From Phytopythium helicoides (Eukaryota > Oomycota > Peronosporomycetes > Pythiales > Pythiaceae), in contig JANFNE010000006.1 of the NCBI GenBank assembly GCA_024867545.1, positions 434,001 through 498,000 of the forward strand: a stretch of DNA of 64,000 bases, read 5' to 3'. Position 1 is the stretch's first letter; each line of letters opens with the position of its first letter. The position numbers were made by a program, and so were the translations under genes. Shown here in pieces: positions 7,986-18,471 of this stretch. The notes below the pieces were generated by a model. The model was not told the DNA's origin. It worked only from the letters and a program-made list of their open reading frames with translations, and ran no database searches.

Positions 7986-9854
7986 ATGCAGCTCTTCGCG
8001 CAGCCCAAGAGCGAGGACCTCGTGGTGGCAGCGGCCACTGCGTCCATGCGGTCGGCGCAGCTCGTGGCCGGGCTGCTAGGACCATTCGACTCTGCCGACC
8101 ATGAGGTGTCAACAACTTCAAACTCCTGTTGTACCTCTACTCTTCTCATACTTTCGACTGCTTCTCGTAGACTTGGTGCCAGTCGGCTACGTGCGAGCCT
8201 TTGTCAGTCCAGGTCTGTTGTTGCTTGATTCACTGCCAACTCCCGTCGTCTGCTGATTCTGGCGATGCAGGTGGGCACGCCCGAGAGCAGAGGAAGCTAC
8301 TTGGCGAGGCACACGACGTTCCTCGTCACGCTTTCGTCGACTGGCGGCATTAACGCAAGCGTGAGACGTCGCTACAGCGACTTTGTGTGGCTGCGGTCCG
8401 TGCTCCGTGCTCGCTACGTCGGCTTGCTGGTGCCCTCGCTCCCCGAGAAGTCTTCCGTTGCTGCGGTCGCGGCCATACGAGCAGCCCCAGCCTCGACTGC
8501 AGTCCTTATGGCGCGTGCACGTGGCTTGACGTTGTTCCTGTCGGCTGTGCTCGCATCTCCGTACTTGCGATCGGATGCAGCTGTCCTTGGATTCCTCTCG
8601 GCGGAGGACAACGACTGGGAGGGTGCTAAGAAGGTGCTTGTGCTTCCACTCTTCATTGACTGCATATCGACAGCTAACTTGATGCTACTTGACCACAGGA
8701 AACGGCGGTGCTAGACAATGCCGGGATCGGGCACCTCCGTTGGTTGCATCGTGTGCTCAACGCACGGATCGAGAGCTCACCGGACAAGTGCGAACAGCTC
8801 GTTTGATATCGATCACCATTCTGGTTGGTTCTGACTTGGTCTTTGCGGTGTATGCGCAGGGCAATCGAAGAGTTCAAGCGAGAGGTCGAGCAGCAGGAGA
8901 AGGTGACGAGTGAGCTGGTCGTGGCCGCCAAGCGCCTCGCAGATCGAAGTGCTGCGCGCGCCAAGGACGTGGCAGCACTACACGCGGCTTTCTCGAGCTG
9001 GCAGGCGACTGCATCTGCCGGTTTGAGCCAAGACAACAAGGCTCTAGCGAGTCTTCTGGGTTCATCCACAAATGCGATCGGTGGTTGGAGCCAGCTCGCC
9101 CAATTCCAGCCTGCGGTGCACGAGCTGCTACTGCTCGAGGGTATCCGATATGTGCATCACCAAGCTGCAGACTTGAAGGAACTACTGGTGGAACGAGAGC
9201 AACTCCTGCTCGCTGACACACCTCCCGAAGAAAAGCCAAAACCGGCAGCAACTTACTCCACTGCCATGGCGCTTAACCTGTCGTCACAGCTGGCGTCCCG
9301 CCTGCGCGGGGCGTCGATCACTGAACCATCCGCCGCCGAGGTCGAGGCCAAGAAGCGTCGTGACGGCCACCTCACTTCGCTGATGACGCGAGCGCTCATG
9401 GGTGGCGAGATGCGTCGATTCCGGTGCGTAGTCATCATGAAGACCAATGCCCGTATTACTGACTAACACGTTGGCCGGAGCAGTTTGGAACAGACTCACG
9501 CGCTCAAGGAGCTCATGGCCCAGCTTGCCTGCGCCGAAGGTCAGATGGCCAAGCGAGTACGTCCACCAGACATCATCCCGATAAATTGTCTGCAATGACT
9601 GACTACTTGTTGGTTGGAGCAGGCGTCAAGCCTATGGCGCGAGTACCTCAAGGCGACCGACGCCAACCACGATGTGCGAATTATCATTTGTCGTTGATCG
9701 CGGTCGAAGTGCCAACCTGCTCACTTAACTGTGGCTGTGCACTGCCCAGGCTCTCGTAGCGAGCACCAAGCAGGTGCTGGACGGCGCCGTGGGGCAGTAC
9801 GCAGCTCCTGAAGCCCCAGCTCCAGCAGCCACTGCGTCCGCCGACGCCTTCTGA
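7986..9854 (+). CDS. PX-domain sorting nexin (SNX-BAR-like), 454 aa
   Basis: Seven exons: 7986-8105, 8271-8633, 8699-8787, 8860-9423, 9484-9556, 9623-9673, 9750-9854, all with GT/AG borders and consistent phase. A PX domain lies at about residues 41-160, with the phosphoinositide-binding signature RRYSDFVWLR followed by a Pro-rich lip ('PSLPEKS'). The rest is long and helical with heptad character (FKREVEQQEKV..., LLVEREQLL...), as expected of a C-terminal BAR dimer. Length and layout match SNX1/2/4-type sorting nexins. These bind PI3P on endosomes and shape tubules for retrograde transport. The start at 7986 gives a good N-terminus; an earlier in-frame ATG exists. Confidence 0.75.
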
Positions 9855-10072
9855 CCGGCCAAAAGTGTAGCCATGTCTGCCCCGAAGGAGCCAGCGAGTG
9901 CGGGATGAACCCAGCGGCGTACCGTACGGTTGCGCGTCGTGCCGTAAAGCCTCACAATTTACGCTAAAACCACTTGTTTTACTCTAATTCGACGCCCTCG
10001 GCGGTAATAGTCGCTGCTGATATACAAGCCCGCTCGTGGGTTCCAATGCACTTTCCATCCCGCGGCCACTTC

Positions 10073-10115
10073 CGCTCCAGCTCCAGCGCCAGCTCCAGCT
10101 CCAGCTCCAGCTCCA
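10073..10115 (+). repeat. AGCTCC hexamer repeat in PP2C 5' region
   Basis: About six to seven near-perfect CAGCTC units lie 12-55 bases before the PP2C start codon. It is probably a microsatellite in the 5' UTR. Confidence 0.8.
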
Positions 10116-10126
10116 CATCGCCAGCC

Positions 10127-11137
10127 ATGTCGCGCTTCCTGGCCGAGCCTGTTACCACGAAGGAGTCGGAGACGCTGACGGGCCACGGGCTCTCGGTGGG
10201 CCGCGCGGCCATGCAGGGCTGGCGCGACACGATGGAGGTGCGTGGCGGTGACGCTCGGTGCGCGCGGCTGGCGGACTGACGCCAGGCGCTCGCAGGACAA
10301 GGACATCATCCAGATGCCGATCGACTCGCGCGCGGCCGAGGCCTGCTGCGTGGGCGTGTTCGACGGCCACGGCGGCGACGCCATCTCCACCGCCGTGTAC
10401 GTGGGGTCTGCCTGGAGCTGGGGGCGAAGAGGGGCGCTAACGCGGGAGCTGACAGGGCGGAGCGCATCGTGGGGTTCGTGACGGGCACGAGCGAGTTCCA
10501 GCAGGACGCCAAGACGCCTGAGTCGCTTGCGGTGGCGCTCACTAAGGGGTTCGTCGGCGTCGACGAGGCCATCAAAGAAGACCCGGCGTTCGCCACGTCG
10601 TCGGACGAGGTCGGGTCCACGGGACTGCTGGCCATCATCACGCCCACGCACATTGTGTGCGCCAACGTGGGAGACTCGCGCTGCATCCTGAGCAACAGCA
10701 AGAGCAAGCCCGTGATCCAGCTCTCGATCGACCACAAGCCCGACCTCGAGTTTGAGAAGCAGCGCATCATGGCGGCGGGCGGAACCGTCTTCCGCGGCCG
10801 CGTGTGCGGCGGCGTCGCCGTCTCCCGCAGCTTTGGCGACTTTTGGTTCAAGCGCAACGCTGCGCTCAGACCGCACCAGCAGCTCGTCACCTCTGAGCCC
10901 TGTGTGCGCGTGCAAGCGCGCGACCCGCACGACGAGTTCCTTGTGCTCTGCTGCGACGGTATTTTCGACGTCATGAGCAACGACCAGCTGCGCAAGTTCG
11001 TGAAAGGCAAGCTCAACTCTGGCATCAAAGACCCCAAGGTCATCTGCGAGGCGCTGCTGGACGAGTGTCTGGAGAAAGGCAGTCGGGACAATATGAGTGC
11101 CGTCCTGGTGCTTTTCAACGCTGCCACCAAGAAGTGA
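10127..11137 (+). CDS. PP2C-family protein phosphatase, 297 aa
   Basis: Three exons (10127-10237, 10296-10396, 10456-11137). The GTACGT donor at 10397 keeps the frame into exon 3. All PP2C/PPM motifs are visible: an N-terminal GWR...ME, the metal-binding FDGHGG, a TG...A(N)VGDSR strand, DH-x(3)-E...GG, SRSFGD, the metal-binding CCDGIFDV and the C-terminal GSRDNMS. The enzyme is expected to be a Mg/Mn-dependent Ser/Thr phosphatase. Without an N-terminal targeting sequence it is probably cytosolic or nuclear. It is close to the minimal catalytic domain, with no accessory module. It converges on the ankyrin-like gene, with 107 bases between their stop codons. Confidence 0.9.
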
Positions 11138-11244
11138 ATGTGATCGTTGGTTTTCGAGAGTGCTCTCCTGCTTTAGGTCTACGACTTCCATTTGCATTTA
11201 CTGATTTTAAAAAATCGTGAGAACATCGAGTTGAGGTGGTTCTG

Positions 11245-12105
11245 TCAATGCTGTCGTGCCTGGCAGTCTTGAGATGCGTTCGCCATGAACTCGTACAGCA
11301 GGGATGCTCGGAGCGCCTCACCCGCTTCTCGAACTCGATCCTGAAGTAGCAGTTCATTGCCGACAGAATACAGGAGTGGCTCGATTGAATCAGTGCTATG
11401 GACGAGCGGCAACAATCGCTTGTGGTAGCGGCGCACCAACAAGGTCATTAGCGGACGATACTGTTCGGGACTCGAGATGGAGCCCGGAACTGGTGGCGCT
11501 GCGAACGATCCACTTGCCAATGTGAATGCAAGACGGAAGCACCGGACCACATCTACGTCCATCAAAAGATCCATCTCACCGCCGATGTTGCTATCGCATA
11601 CGTCTTCTTCGTTGCGAATATTCAGTCTTCGTATTGTGAGCCACTCTAGCGATGCAAGTGCGCGCTGCTCAATGCTCACGACAGCAGCAAACGCTAAGTA
11701 TCGGAGAGAAAAACAGCAGTGGAAGAACGAGCGCGGTGGGAAGTAGCGAGTCTCGCGACAAATACCGTGCAGCAGCGTCTCCCGCGCTGCTGAGCCACTC
11801 GATTGCAGCAACAGCTCCAAGATGTGTGGGTGGTTCGCACCGGCGGCGCATGAGAATGCATATCCAATGAGCTCTTCGGCATCACGTGTTAGCACTGGCA
11901 TATTGCTCCGGAGTTGGCTGAGTGAAGTAGAGACAGCGAGAGCATCACCACGAGAGCAGGAGTCAATGAGAGCACGCTCTCGTTGAGGGTCAATCGAAGT
12001 GCCTGGCGCTCGCGCTGATGCTTTATCATTGGGGACATTAAAACGAGACGAAGCAGCTCGAGAAGGCAAACCGATGGGATTCGTGGTCAGCGATCGACGG
12101 CTCAT
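11245..12105 (-). CDS. ankyrin-like helical repeat protein, 286 aa
   Basis: Single-exon frame with ATG at 12105. Residues 40-105 read as ankyrin-type helical pairs (ALIDSCSRGDALAVS..., ELIGYAFSCAAGANHPHILELLLQ). The rest lacks a clear consensus. A hydrophobic stretch near residues 120-140 (FFHCCFSLRYLAFAAVV) might be an unspliced intron, but I found no donor of the right phase, so the uninterrupted frame is kept. Function is unknown; a protein-interaction adaptor is the natural guess. It is followed on the same strand by PEX12. Confidence 0.5.
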   Translation of the reverse strand: MSRRSLTTNPIGLPSRAASSRFNVPNDKASARAPGTSIDPQRERALIDSCSRGDALAVSTSLSQLRSNMPVLTRDAEELIGYAFSCAAGANHPHILELLLQSSGSAARETLLHGICRETRYFPPRSFFHCCFSLRYLAFAAVVSIEQRALASLEWLTIRRLNIRNEEDVCDSNIGGEMDLLMDVDVVRCFRLAFTLASGSFAAPPVPGSISSPEQYRPLMTLLVRRYHKRLLPLVHSTDSIEPLLYSVGNELLLQDRVREAGEALRASLLYEFMANASQDCQARQH

Positions 12106-12202
12106 TGCGATCTAGCTGCAATGAAGAGACGCGCGAACATTGCACAGACATGTGAAATCGCCATACAGCATATTACACTTATCGCGTAGCATGCGGCAGC
12201 CT

Positions 12203-13598
12203 CTACAGGTTTCCATCGTCATAGATCTTGACAATGCTCTGTGTGTCACACTTGGCCTGCGTCATCGGACAGGTGCCGTGCTGTTCGATATGCCTGAACA
12301 AGCACGTATAGCAGAAAACGTAGCCTGATACTGACATTGCAGGGTTGACACGCCGCTGCTTGCAAAGCGGGCAAAGCGAAGGATCCCGCGACGCTGCAGC
12401 CAAAGCGCTTCCGGAGAACTGCGGCGGGAGCGGGGGAGGCGGAACCGGGGCGTCTGTGCCGGTCATGCGCATTTTTGCTGCGACGCCCTCTTCCGAGTAC
12501 ATCCACTCAAGAAATTTGTAGCAAGCAATGCCCAAGATCAACAGGGCGTACGAGTGATCAAGGGTTGCCCAAGACGCGCGCAAAAGCAGTCGACGGAGAC
12601 GGGTGAACAACCCCACACCACCAAGCTTCTCGAGAGCCTTTGCGCGATACTCTGTTACATTTTGCTGGAACGCAGTCTATGCTCGAAATTAAAGCACGAG
12701 TGGGTGAGCGGAAGATCGGTGTACATCGTCATTGCATCACAAACTCACCTCATCCTCAGGAGTGACTCGTACAAGAATCGTCTTCATCCGACGCAGGAAC
12801 GGGGAAAAGTAAGGCGTATCTCCGAACAAGTACAGCCACTGCAATGTCCAGACAGCGTCAGAGCGCACAGGAACCCACAAACTGGAAATGAGATCGCAGT
12901 CGCGTACCTGGTACAGGAAGAACGTGCCTTCATAGGCGAAATGCGCGAACGGGTACGACTTGACGAATGCTCGCTTCATTGCGAACAGCACCTCCATTTG
13001 GCGCATCCGGCGCAAGAATGCGCGCCATCTCCCTTGGTTGTCCGTCGGTTCAGCCGACGCGTTTCGCCTCGGCGGCGAGCTCGGGAGCCGCTCCTTGAGA
13101 TCCTTATGGAAGTTGTCCATCTTGGCCTTCAAATACGGCACCAGCACCTGAACCATTGCACTCATGAGCGACACATTGATGGCAAGCAAAGCCCGCTTCG
13201 CGTGCGTGCCGCACCGCAAAGATCAGCGCCGAGCGACGCGCGCGAGCTGTCAGCGGGGCGGTGGAGATCGCGCCGGGGGCTGCTCCGTCAGCCGCGGGCA
13301 GCAGCATGACGCGCTTCATGCCGTAGAACTTCTCGGTGGCGAGGCTGTCATAGCGCGAGAGGAAGTAGCGCTCCACCAGCAGCTTAAGCAGCGCGTAGGC
13401 CTCCTCGAAGCGGCGCACCGGCAGCGAGAGTGCCAGCTGCGGGTACGCGTCCGTCAGCGAGTGCGTCAGGTACTCGGCCGCGGGCTTGAAGCCGCCGGCC
13501 ATGCGCTCCTGCATCAGCAGCTCGAACAGCGACGGCGGCTGCGGACCGGCGGCCTCGGCGCCCGCCGCAAAGCCCTGCGTCTGCTCCAGGAACAGCAT
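12203..13598 (-). CDS. PEX12: peroxisome biogenesis factor 12 (RING peroxin)
   Basis: Three exons (13215-13598, 12749-13147, 12203-12676; introns of 67 and 72 nt) give 418 aa. The N-terminal PSLFELLMQE motif, the FYGMKR motif, the PYLKAK membrane segment and the YKFLEW segment before the tail are typical of PEX12. The tail has a RING-type zinc domain (CPLC...NP...SGYVFCYTC...CP-x(4)-C). PEX12 works with PEX2 and PEX10 as the peroxisomal membrane ubiquitin-ligase channel that recycles the PEX5 receptor. As in the family, the RING is incomplete relative to C3HC4. An in-frame ATG at 13703 is rejected because an initiator-like motif lies between it and 13598. Confidence 0.85.
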
Positions 13599-13636
13599 CG
13601 CCTGCCTGCCGCCTTTCTCGTCGTGGTGGAGGTTGA

Positions 13637-13644
13637 GGAGTGAG
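13637..13644 (-). promoter_or_regulatory. Inr-like element for PEX12
   Basis: CTCACTCC on the minus strand fits YTCANTYY and lies about 40 bases upstream of the chosen ATG. It is a short motif, so the support is moderate. Confidence 0.4.
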
Positions 13645-14072
13645 GAGGGCAACGTAAACAGCGCGCTCGAGCGACCTTCGGGCAACAAGTGACGTGTTTT
13701 CACGGCGTGTTGAAGTTGCCTTTAGTTTGTGTGGCGAGCCTTTCGTCACTCTGGAAGTTGCCACCAGGTGAAGCTGCTGGGGTGTCTGGGTGGATGAGCT
13801 GGCAAACGACCGACTTGCTACCTTCAGGAGCTCCTGAATGTGGTCATTGGAGCTAGCAGTGCATTGGCATAGGTTGCAGAGACCTCGTTTCGATTGCATG
13901 CCACAACGTAGTTGAGGCTTTGCCAAGAGAGCGACCACAAAGCCCGACGGGCGATCACCTAGAATAGGTGGTACAGTATTATAGATCAGCAAGTAAACTT
14001 TGGCATGCAACCGCATCAGGCGTCGTGTTGAGGCATTGAACCATCCTACATGGGAAATTGAGTTCTCCTCAC
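13645..14072. other. intergenic, no supported gene
   Basis: Upstream region of PEX12 and downstream of the unresolved gene at 14073-14500. A minus-strand frame is open across part of it, but I see no domain and no good splice chain. Confidence 0.5.
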
Positions 14073-14500
14073 TTACACGAAGCCCTCCGACCGCTGGGGA
14101 ATGCCATACTTGATGCAGAGAGCTTGCAGCTGACCGAACACGGTTTTGACAGACTGGAGCTATTCTACGGTCCATCAACCTCTTCAACCAAAGAGCAGCT
14201 CCGCGTCCGCAGGATCAAAAGCATAGCCACTCGAACGCAACCACACTTTCCAAGACTCAGTAAGAACAGCCTAAGCGTCGTCCGATCTTTGGGGGTGAAG
14301 CCCTCCTCCTCAGCCAGCATCTGAAGCTTTCCATTGATTCGCCACCACGTCACATATTGGTGACGCCCATATGGATCCCGAAAAAAGCGTAGACTGTTTC
14401 GTGTCTGCTGCGGCTCTTCGATGCTAGAAGGCGTTTCATCTGAGTAGAACCGCGTCAAAGCGGCTCGCCGCTTTGACAGGCATCCCCATCCGCACTTCAA
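14073..14500 (-). pseudogene. unresolved small gene or gene relic, mitochondrial-type N-terminus
   Basis: A minus-strand frame starts near 14500 with a Ser/Arg-rich, acid-free leader typical of mitochondrial targeting and runs to about 14165. Protein-like sequence then appears in a different frame: a stretch ending FDPADAELLFG, and further down one beginning LQSVKTVFGQL that ends at TAA 14073-14075. The pieces cannot be joined by standard GT-AG introns without stop codons or frame clashes. Either the gene carries compensating single-base indels, or unusual splicing is used. I do not recognise the family. Confidence 0.25.
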
Positions 14501-14988
14501 TATGGAAAGAGCCCCTTGACCTGATAACAGACTTGCATGTCGGGTTGTGTGTGGTTTGCAGAAGCCCTTGGCAGTCTGCTGCTACCCATCCGGCCTCCAG
14601 GAACGGAAGCAGCAGCAGCAGCAGCAGCACCACTACGACCTCCTAGCTGCCAGCCCTACTATGGCCGTACGTATCCGCCACGCGAGCCGCTCGCGCCCGC
14701 GAGCTTTTCTCGCCACCGCCGCGTCGCGCTCCCCGAACCGCCTGTTCTCGCTCCTTTCTGCTGCTCCCCGTCGCGGGCGGCGGCGATCGTTTCGCGCATA
14801 CTCGAGGCAAGAAGAAAACGATCGCGCTTCGGGCAGAAACGCTCTCTCGCCGCCTCTCGTACGCACGCTTTCGAGCCCCCAACGTCCGTCCGACGGGCGG
14901 TCCCCCGCCCTTTTGCGGGCGTGCAGCAGCGTATCGCTTACTTGCGCTTTTGCCCCCGCACGCATCCACACATACGAGCTCGTCGGCG
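14501..14988. other. intergenic / 5' UTR region with CAG repeat
   Basis: Contains an (AGC)7 microsatellite at 14608-14630 and pyrimidine-rich sequence leading to the start at 14989. Long open frames here use non-ATG starts and show no domain. I see only promoter and UTR. Confidence 0.5.
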
Positions 14989-16581
14989 ATGATGACGAAG
15001 CGGTCCACGAGCGGCGCTGCAGCGGCGCCATCGGGTCGAGCGCAACAGCTCGCGAGATCGGACCTGGTCCGTAACGACCCACCATCCGCGTCCGCCGCTC
15101 AGCCTCACCTCAACCAAGAAGGAGACTTGTCGAGCGATGCAGCATCCGACGTGTCGTCGCTCACCACCTGGACTTCAGACGTCGCATCGGACGATTCCAA
15201 GACCTGCCAACATGCAGGATGCGCCAACGCAGTGCGATCGCGCGGGCTGTGCCCTCTTCATGGCGGCGGAATCGGAAATTGTAGCTATCTGGAGCGCAGC
15301 ATGTCCGCGGCCTCGGAAGGTCTCAACATTGTTCGTGGCGGTGGAGAGTGCTGTGCGAATCCAGGCTGCATCAGCAGCGCCGTTAGTCGAGGCTTCTGCG
15401 TCCAACATGGAGGCGGGAGAAAGTGCAAGCACGATGGCTGCACCAAGCACGTGGCGTCCAGCGGATTGTGCCGAGCTCATGGTGGCGGGAGACGCTGCAA
15501 GGTTCCCGACTGCACGAGCAGCGCGCAGAGTCGAGGGCTATGCTACGTCCATGGAGGAGGCGGGCGATGCCAGCAGCTCGGATGCGCATCAAGTGCCAAG
15601 AAAGGCGGCTACTGCATTGCACATGGTGGCGGCCACCGCTGCCAAGTTCGCGGATGCACGAGCAGCGCAGTAAGTGGAGACCTCTGCCAAGCACATGGCG
15701 GCGGTAAGCGGTGTGCTGTTGCCGAGTGCAAAAGCAGCGCCAAAACTGGCGGACTATGCATCGCCCATGGCGGTGGAAAGCGCTGTACTGTCGAGGGATG
15801 CAGGAGCAGCGCACAACGTCTGGGTCTGTGCAAGGCGCATGGAGGAGGGCGCAAATGTGTGACCCCAGGGTGTGTCAACAGTGCTGTGAGTCGCGGAAAG
15901 TGCATCGCGCATGGTGGAGGCAAGCGTTGCATTCAAGAAGGTTGTTCAACCACTGCTCGACGTGGCGGATACTGCTTCGCGCACGGCGGTCGCGCTCCAC
16001 CTTCGAGTGCTGGCGTAAAAAGGCTGGGCGGAGACTCTGGACGCTGTCTTGGAAGTGGTCCAAAGCGCGCACGATCTCGCTCGGCTATCGAGTATGAGCG
16101 ACCGTTGCTCCAGAAACCGGGCATGTCATCGGTTGCACCGATGCCGCTGACACCAAAGCCAACGCCTGGCTCAACTGTTGGGCTCCCAATGACTCCACCT
16201 TTAGCGTCACAACCACTTCGCCCCCGTCTTCCTTCCATGAGCCTCTTACTTTCCAAGCAAGATGTGGTTCGAGACACGGAGTGTATCCCGCCCATTCGTT
16301 CTGCTTTCCCGCCTCGTCGGTACAGCAGTGACCTGGAAGATGAAATGCTGCACACCGCTGAGGACAATCTGGGCGACGATGCCAAGTCGGCAGGAAGCGA
16401 CTCTCCCGGATACTCGTGGCGGTGTCTGCAGGAAACTGTGATGCTTGAATCAAAAGCTGAAGGACTTGACGGCGTGGGAATGACAGCTGCTACAAGTGGC
16501 GCTGAGCGCGAGCAAAATGATGGTGGCAAAAGCGACCAGAAAAGCACCGCCTTTGGTCAAAACTTTGTCACTTGCGCTTGA
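14989..16581 (+). CDS. tandem Cys/His-GGG repeat protein ('WRKY19-like'), 530 aa
   Basis: Residues about 70-335 hold ten repeats of about 24 residues. Their pattern is C-x4-C-x9-C-x2-H-GGG, usually followed by a basic pair, with one spacer of about 24 residues after the first unit. Similar arrays are found in oomycete, moss and some plant proteins (for example near Arabidopsis WRKY19). They are often annotated 'WRKY transcription factor 19-like', although no WRKY domain is present here. Each unit probably binds one zinc ion. The C-terminal 200 residues are Ser/Pro-rich and low in complexity. A nucleic-acid-binding or regulatory role is inferred. The ATG pair at 14989/14992 is taken as the start; an open frame extends upstream without ATG. 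Confidence 0.75.
   Translation: MMTKRSTSGAAAAPSGRAQQLARSDLVRNDPPSASAAQPHLNQEGDLSSDAASDVSSLTTWTSDVASDDSKTCQHAGCANAVRSRGLCPLHGGGIGNCSYLERSMSAASEGLNIVRGGGECCANPGCISSAVSRGFCVQHGGGRKCKHDGCTKHVASSGLCRAHGGGRRCKVPDCTSSAQSRGLCYVHGGGGRCQQLGCASSAKKGGYCIAHGGGHRCQVRGCTSSAVSGDLCQAHGGGKRCAVAECKSSAKTGGLCIAHGGGKRCTVEGCRSSAQRLGLCKAHGGGRKCVTPGCVNSAVSRGKCIAHGGGKRCIQEGCSTTARRGGYCFAHGGRAPPSSAGVKRLGGDSGRCLGSGPKRARSRSAIEYERPLLQKPGMSSVAPMPLTPKPTPGSTVGLPMTPPLASQPLRPRLPSMSLLLSKQDVVRDTECIPPIRSAFPPRRYSSDLEDEMLHTAEDNLGDDAKSAGSDSPGYSWRCLQETVMLESKAEGLDGVGMTAATSGAEREQNDGGKSDQKSTAFGQNFVTCA
15199..15990 (+). repeat. ten 72-bp coding repeats (C-x4-C-x9-C-x2-H-GGG)
   Basis: The units are homogeneous in spacing but varied in sequence at loop positions, so the array is conserved rather than newly duplicated. 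The GGG-H core is present in all ten; the terminal unit has only GG. Confidence 0.8.
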
Positions 16582-17042
16582 AGGCAAGTGGTTCTCAAAG
16601 CGTTTGCTTTATTTGTTTGAGATGTGACGAGCGATTTGAGCAGTGATCACTTCATGTGAGTGATGAGAACGCATTACCAGGACTAAAAAAAGTTTTGGAC
16701 GTGTGCGAATTTCATGCTTATCAACTACATGCGTCGCCAGGTTGGACGAATGGAGTTTCATGGGCATGCAGTAGCAGCCTTGTGCACACTGAAATATTCG
16801 ACGCTATTGCTACGCATATTCATCTTGCCGTTACAACCAAGTGTTCATAAGTGCGATTGCTGTGAAGAAAGCTCAAGACGCCAATCATATAAATATGAAC
16901 TGCATGTTTTCCTCGAGAGTTACCTCACGCGCACCTTCCACTGGGGCGCTACCAATGTAGATTTGCAGCAATCTGCTTTGCCACAGCCACTCACTTGAAG
17001 GAAAAAGAAATCATGAGTGGCCGACACCAGTGCCTCTGGTCA
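16582..17042. other. convergent intergenic region
   Basis: 3' flanks of the Cys/His repeat gene and of the minus-strand SPFH gene. A-T richer than its surroundings. No gene or RNA recognised. Confidence 0.5.
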
Positions 17043-18471
17043 TTACTTGACGTTGAGCGTCTGGAGGAATGACTGGCGGATCAGGTCGTCACCGTTCTTA
17101 CCGCTGATCACAAGCGGCACGGTCGAGGCCAATCGAGCCTCCATGGCAAGCTTCTTCTCGCGGTAGTCAAACTCGCGCTTTTCCACGAGAGGGATCGCTG
17201 AGTTGCCTTCGGACTCGGCGATTGCCAAGATCTTGGCAGCTTCCTTCCGCGCAGCCTCGATGATCGCGTCAGCCTTTGTCTGGGCCACATTCACATACTG
17301 GTCGTAGTCCTTCTGAACCGCCAGCAGCTCGACCATGGGCTTAGCCTTGCGCTTCACGGTCCCTGCCGTTGCTGTCGACACAGCATCCGTCTTGAGACCT
17401 TGCGCTGCCAAAATCTTGTTTTCGTTAACAGACACATGCTGAGCAATTGCCACTTGAGCCTTGGCCTCGGCCTGCGTGCGCACTTCATCACGGTAGATGT
17501 CTGCGCGCGTGTTCTCAGCGCGTAAATCTTGGATCGCACGCTCGTTCTCCTTCTGCAGAGCCGTCAGCTTTTGCGTCTCCTCGTTGAGAAGAATGCGCAG
17601 GCGGTTCTCATGGTTCTTCTCCTGCTCTTCCATCTTGGTCTTGAACTCGGTCGTCTCCTCGAGCATCCGAGACAGCTTGGGCGGCAACTCGACGTTCGTC
17701 ACCTTGACGTTGTGGATGAACACGCCATACTCGTTCAGCTTGGTGTTCAGGTCCTTCTTCATGCCAAGCGCAAACTCCTCGCGAAGGTCATGCACTTGGT
17801 CGTGGCGCACAGAGTGCACCAGTCCTCGGATTGCTTCCTCCATGAGGCTGTAGAGCAGCTCATCAAAGCGGTGCGCGCCGAGGCAGTACACGAACTTGAC
17901 GGCATCCTGCTCGGTCGGCCCGATCTGGAAGCTGATCGAGATATCAATGTCCACCATGACGTTATCGGACGTCGGGCACTGGTGCACTGGGTTCGTGTAC
18001 GTAACAGCTTGCTTGGTCACTATGTGCGAGATGCGGTTCCATCCGGGCCAGAAGACCTTGAGGCCGGGGTCCATCATGCCATCGTGCGCGTTCCACTTTT
18101 GCTTGAGCACCCACCTGCATTCGTGCGCTCGCATCGTCAGTCTCCATGTCCACCCTCGACAAACCAGCCAAGCGTCAATACGTACAGGCCCGAGGGTACG
18201 CGGGTGGCGATGGTCATGAGCGACGGGTAGCTCGGCGTAAGCACCAGCGGGATGCGTCCGTCCGTGACCTTGGCGTTAAAGTGCTTCATGGCTGTCGAAC
18301 ATTCATCACCACCATCACGGAATCCGTTAGCGCCAAATGCACCGCATGGAGACCTGCAACCGGCAGCAGCTCCGCACCATCCGAAGGCTTGCCAATGTCC
18401 TTCTGCACCAGGTGGTTCTTGCGGTAGCTCAGTCGGTTGCGCGTCGACGTCGTGCGCGGGAGGCTCGCCAT
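17043..18471 (-). CDS. SPFH/band-7 family membrane-scaffold protein, 431 aa
   Basis: Three exons (18354-18471, 18186-18291, 17043-18114; introns of 62 and 71 nt, the second with a GTACGT donor). The central part is an SPFH/band-7 domain (VTYTNPVHQCPTSDNVMVDIDISISFQIG through the R-x-L...VHSVRHDQVHDLRE segment). A long Ala/Glu/Lys coiled coil follows, rich in EA-x-x-EA heptads, ending in a short amphipathic tail. SPFH proteins (prohibitin, flotillin, erlin) form ring-like oligomers on membranes. No clear N-terminal transmembrane segment is visible, so the membrane contact may be a hairpin or lipid anchor. It is transcribed divergently from a second SPFH gene 767 bases away. Confidence 0.8.

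Noticed and set aside
13599..13703. Upstream in-frame ATG (13703) as PEX12 start
   Set aside because: An initiator-like motif lies between it and 13598, and PEX12 proteins start only about 20 residues before the PSxFE motif.
15199..15990. CRISPR-like array because of the regular 72-base spacing
   Set aside because: The repeats are protein-coding in one frame with conserved Cys/His, and third positions vary; no spacers or cas genes.
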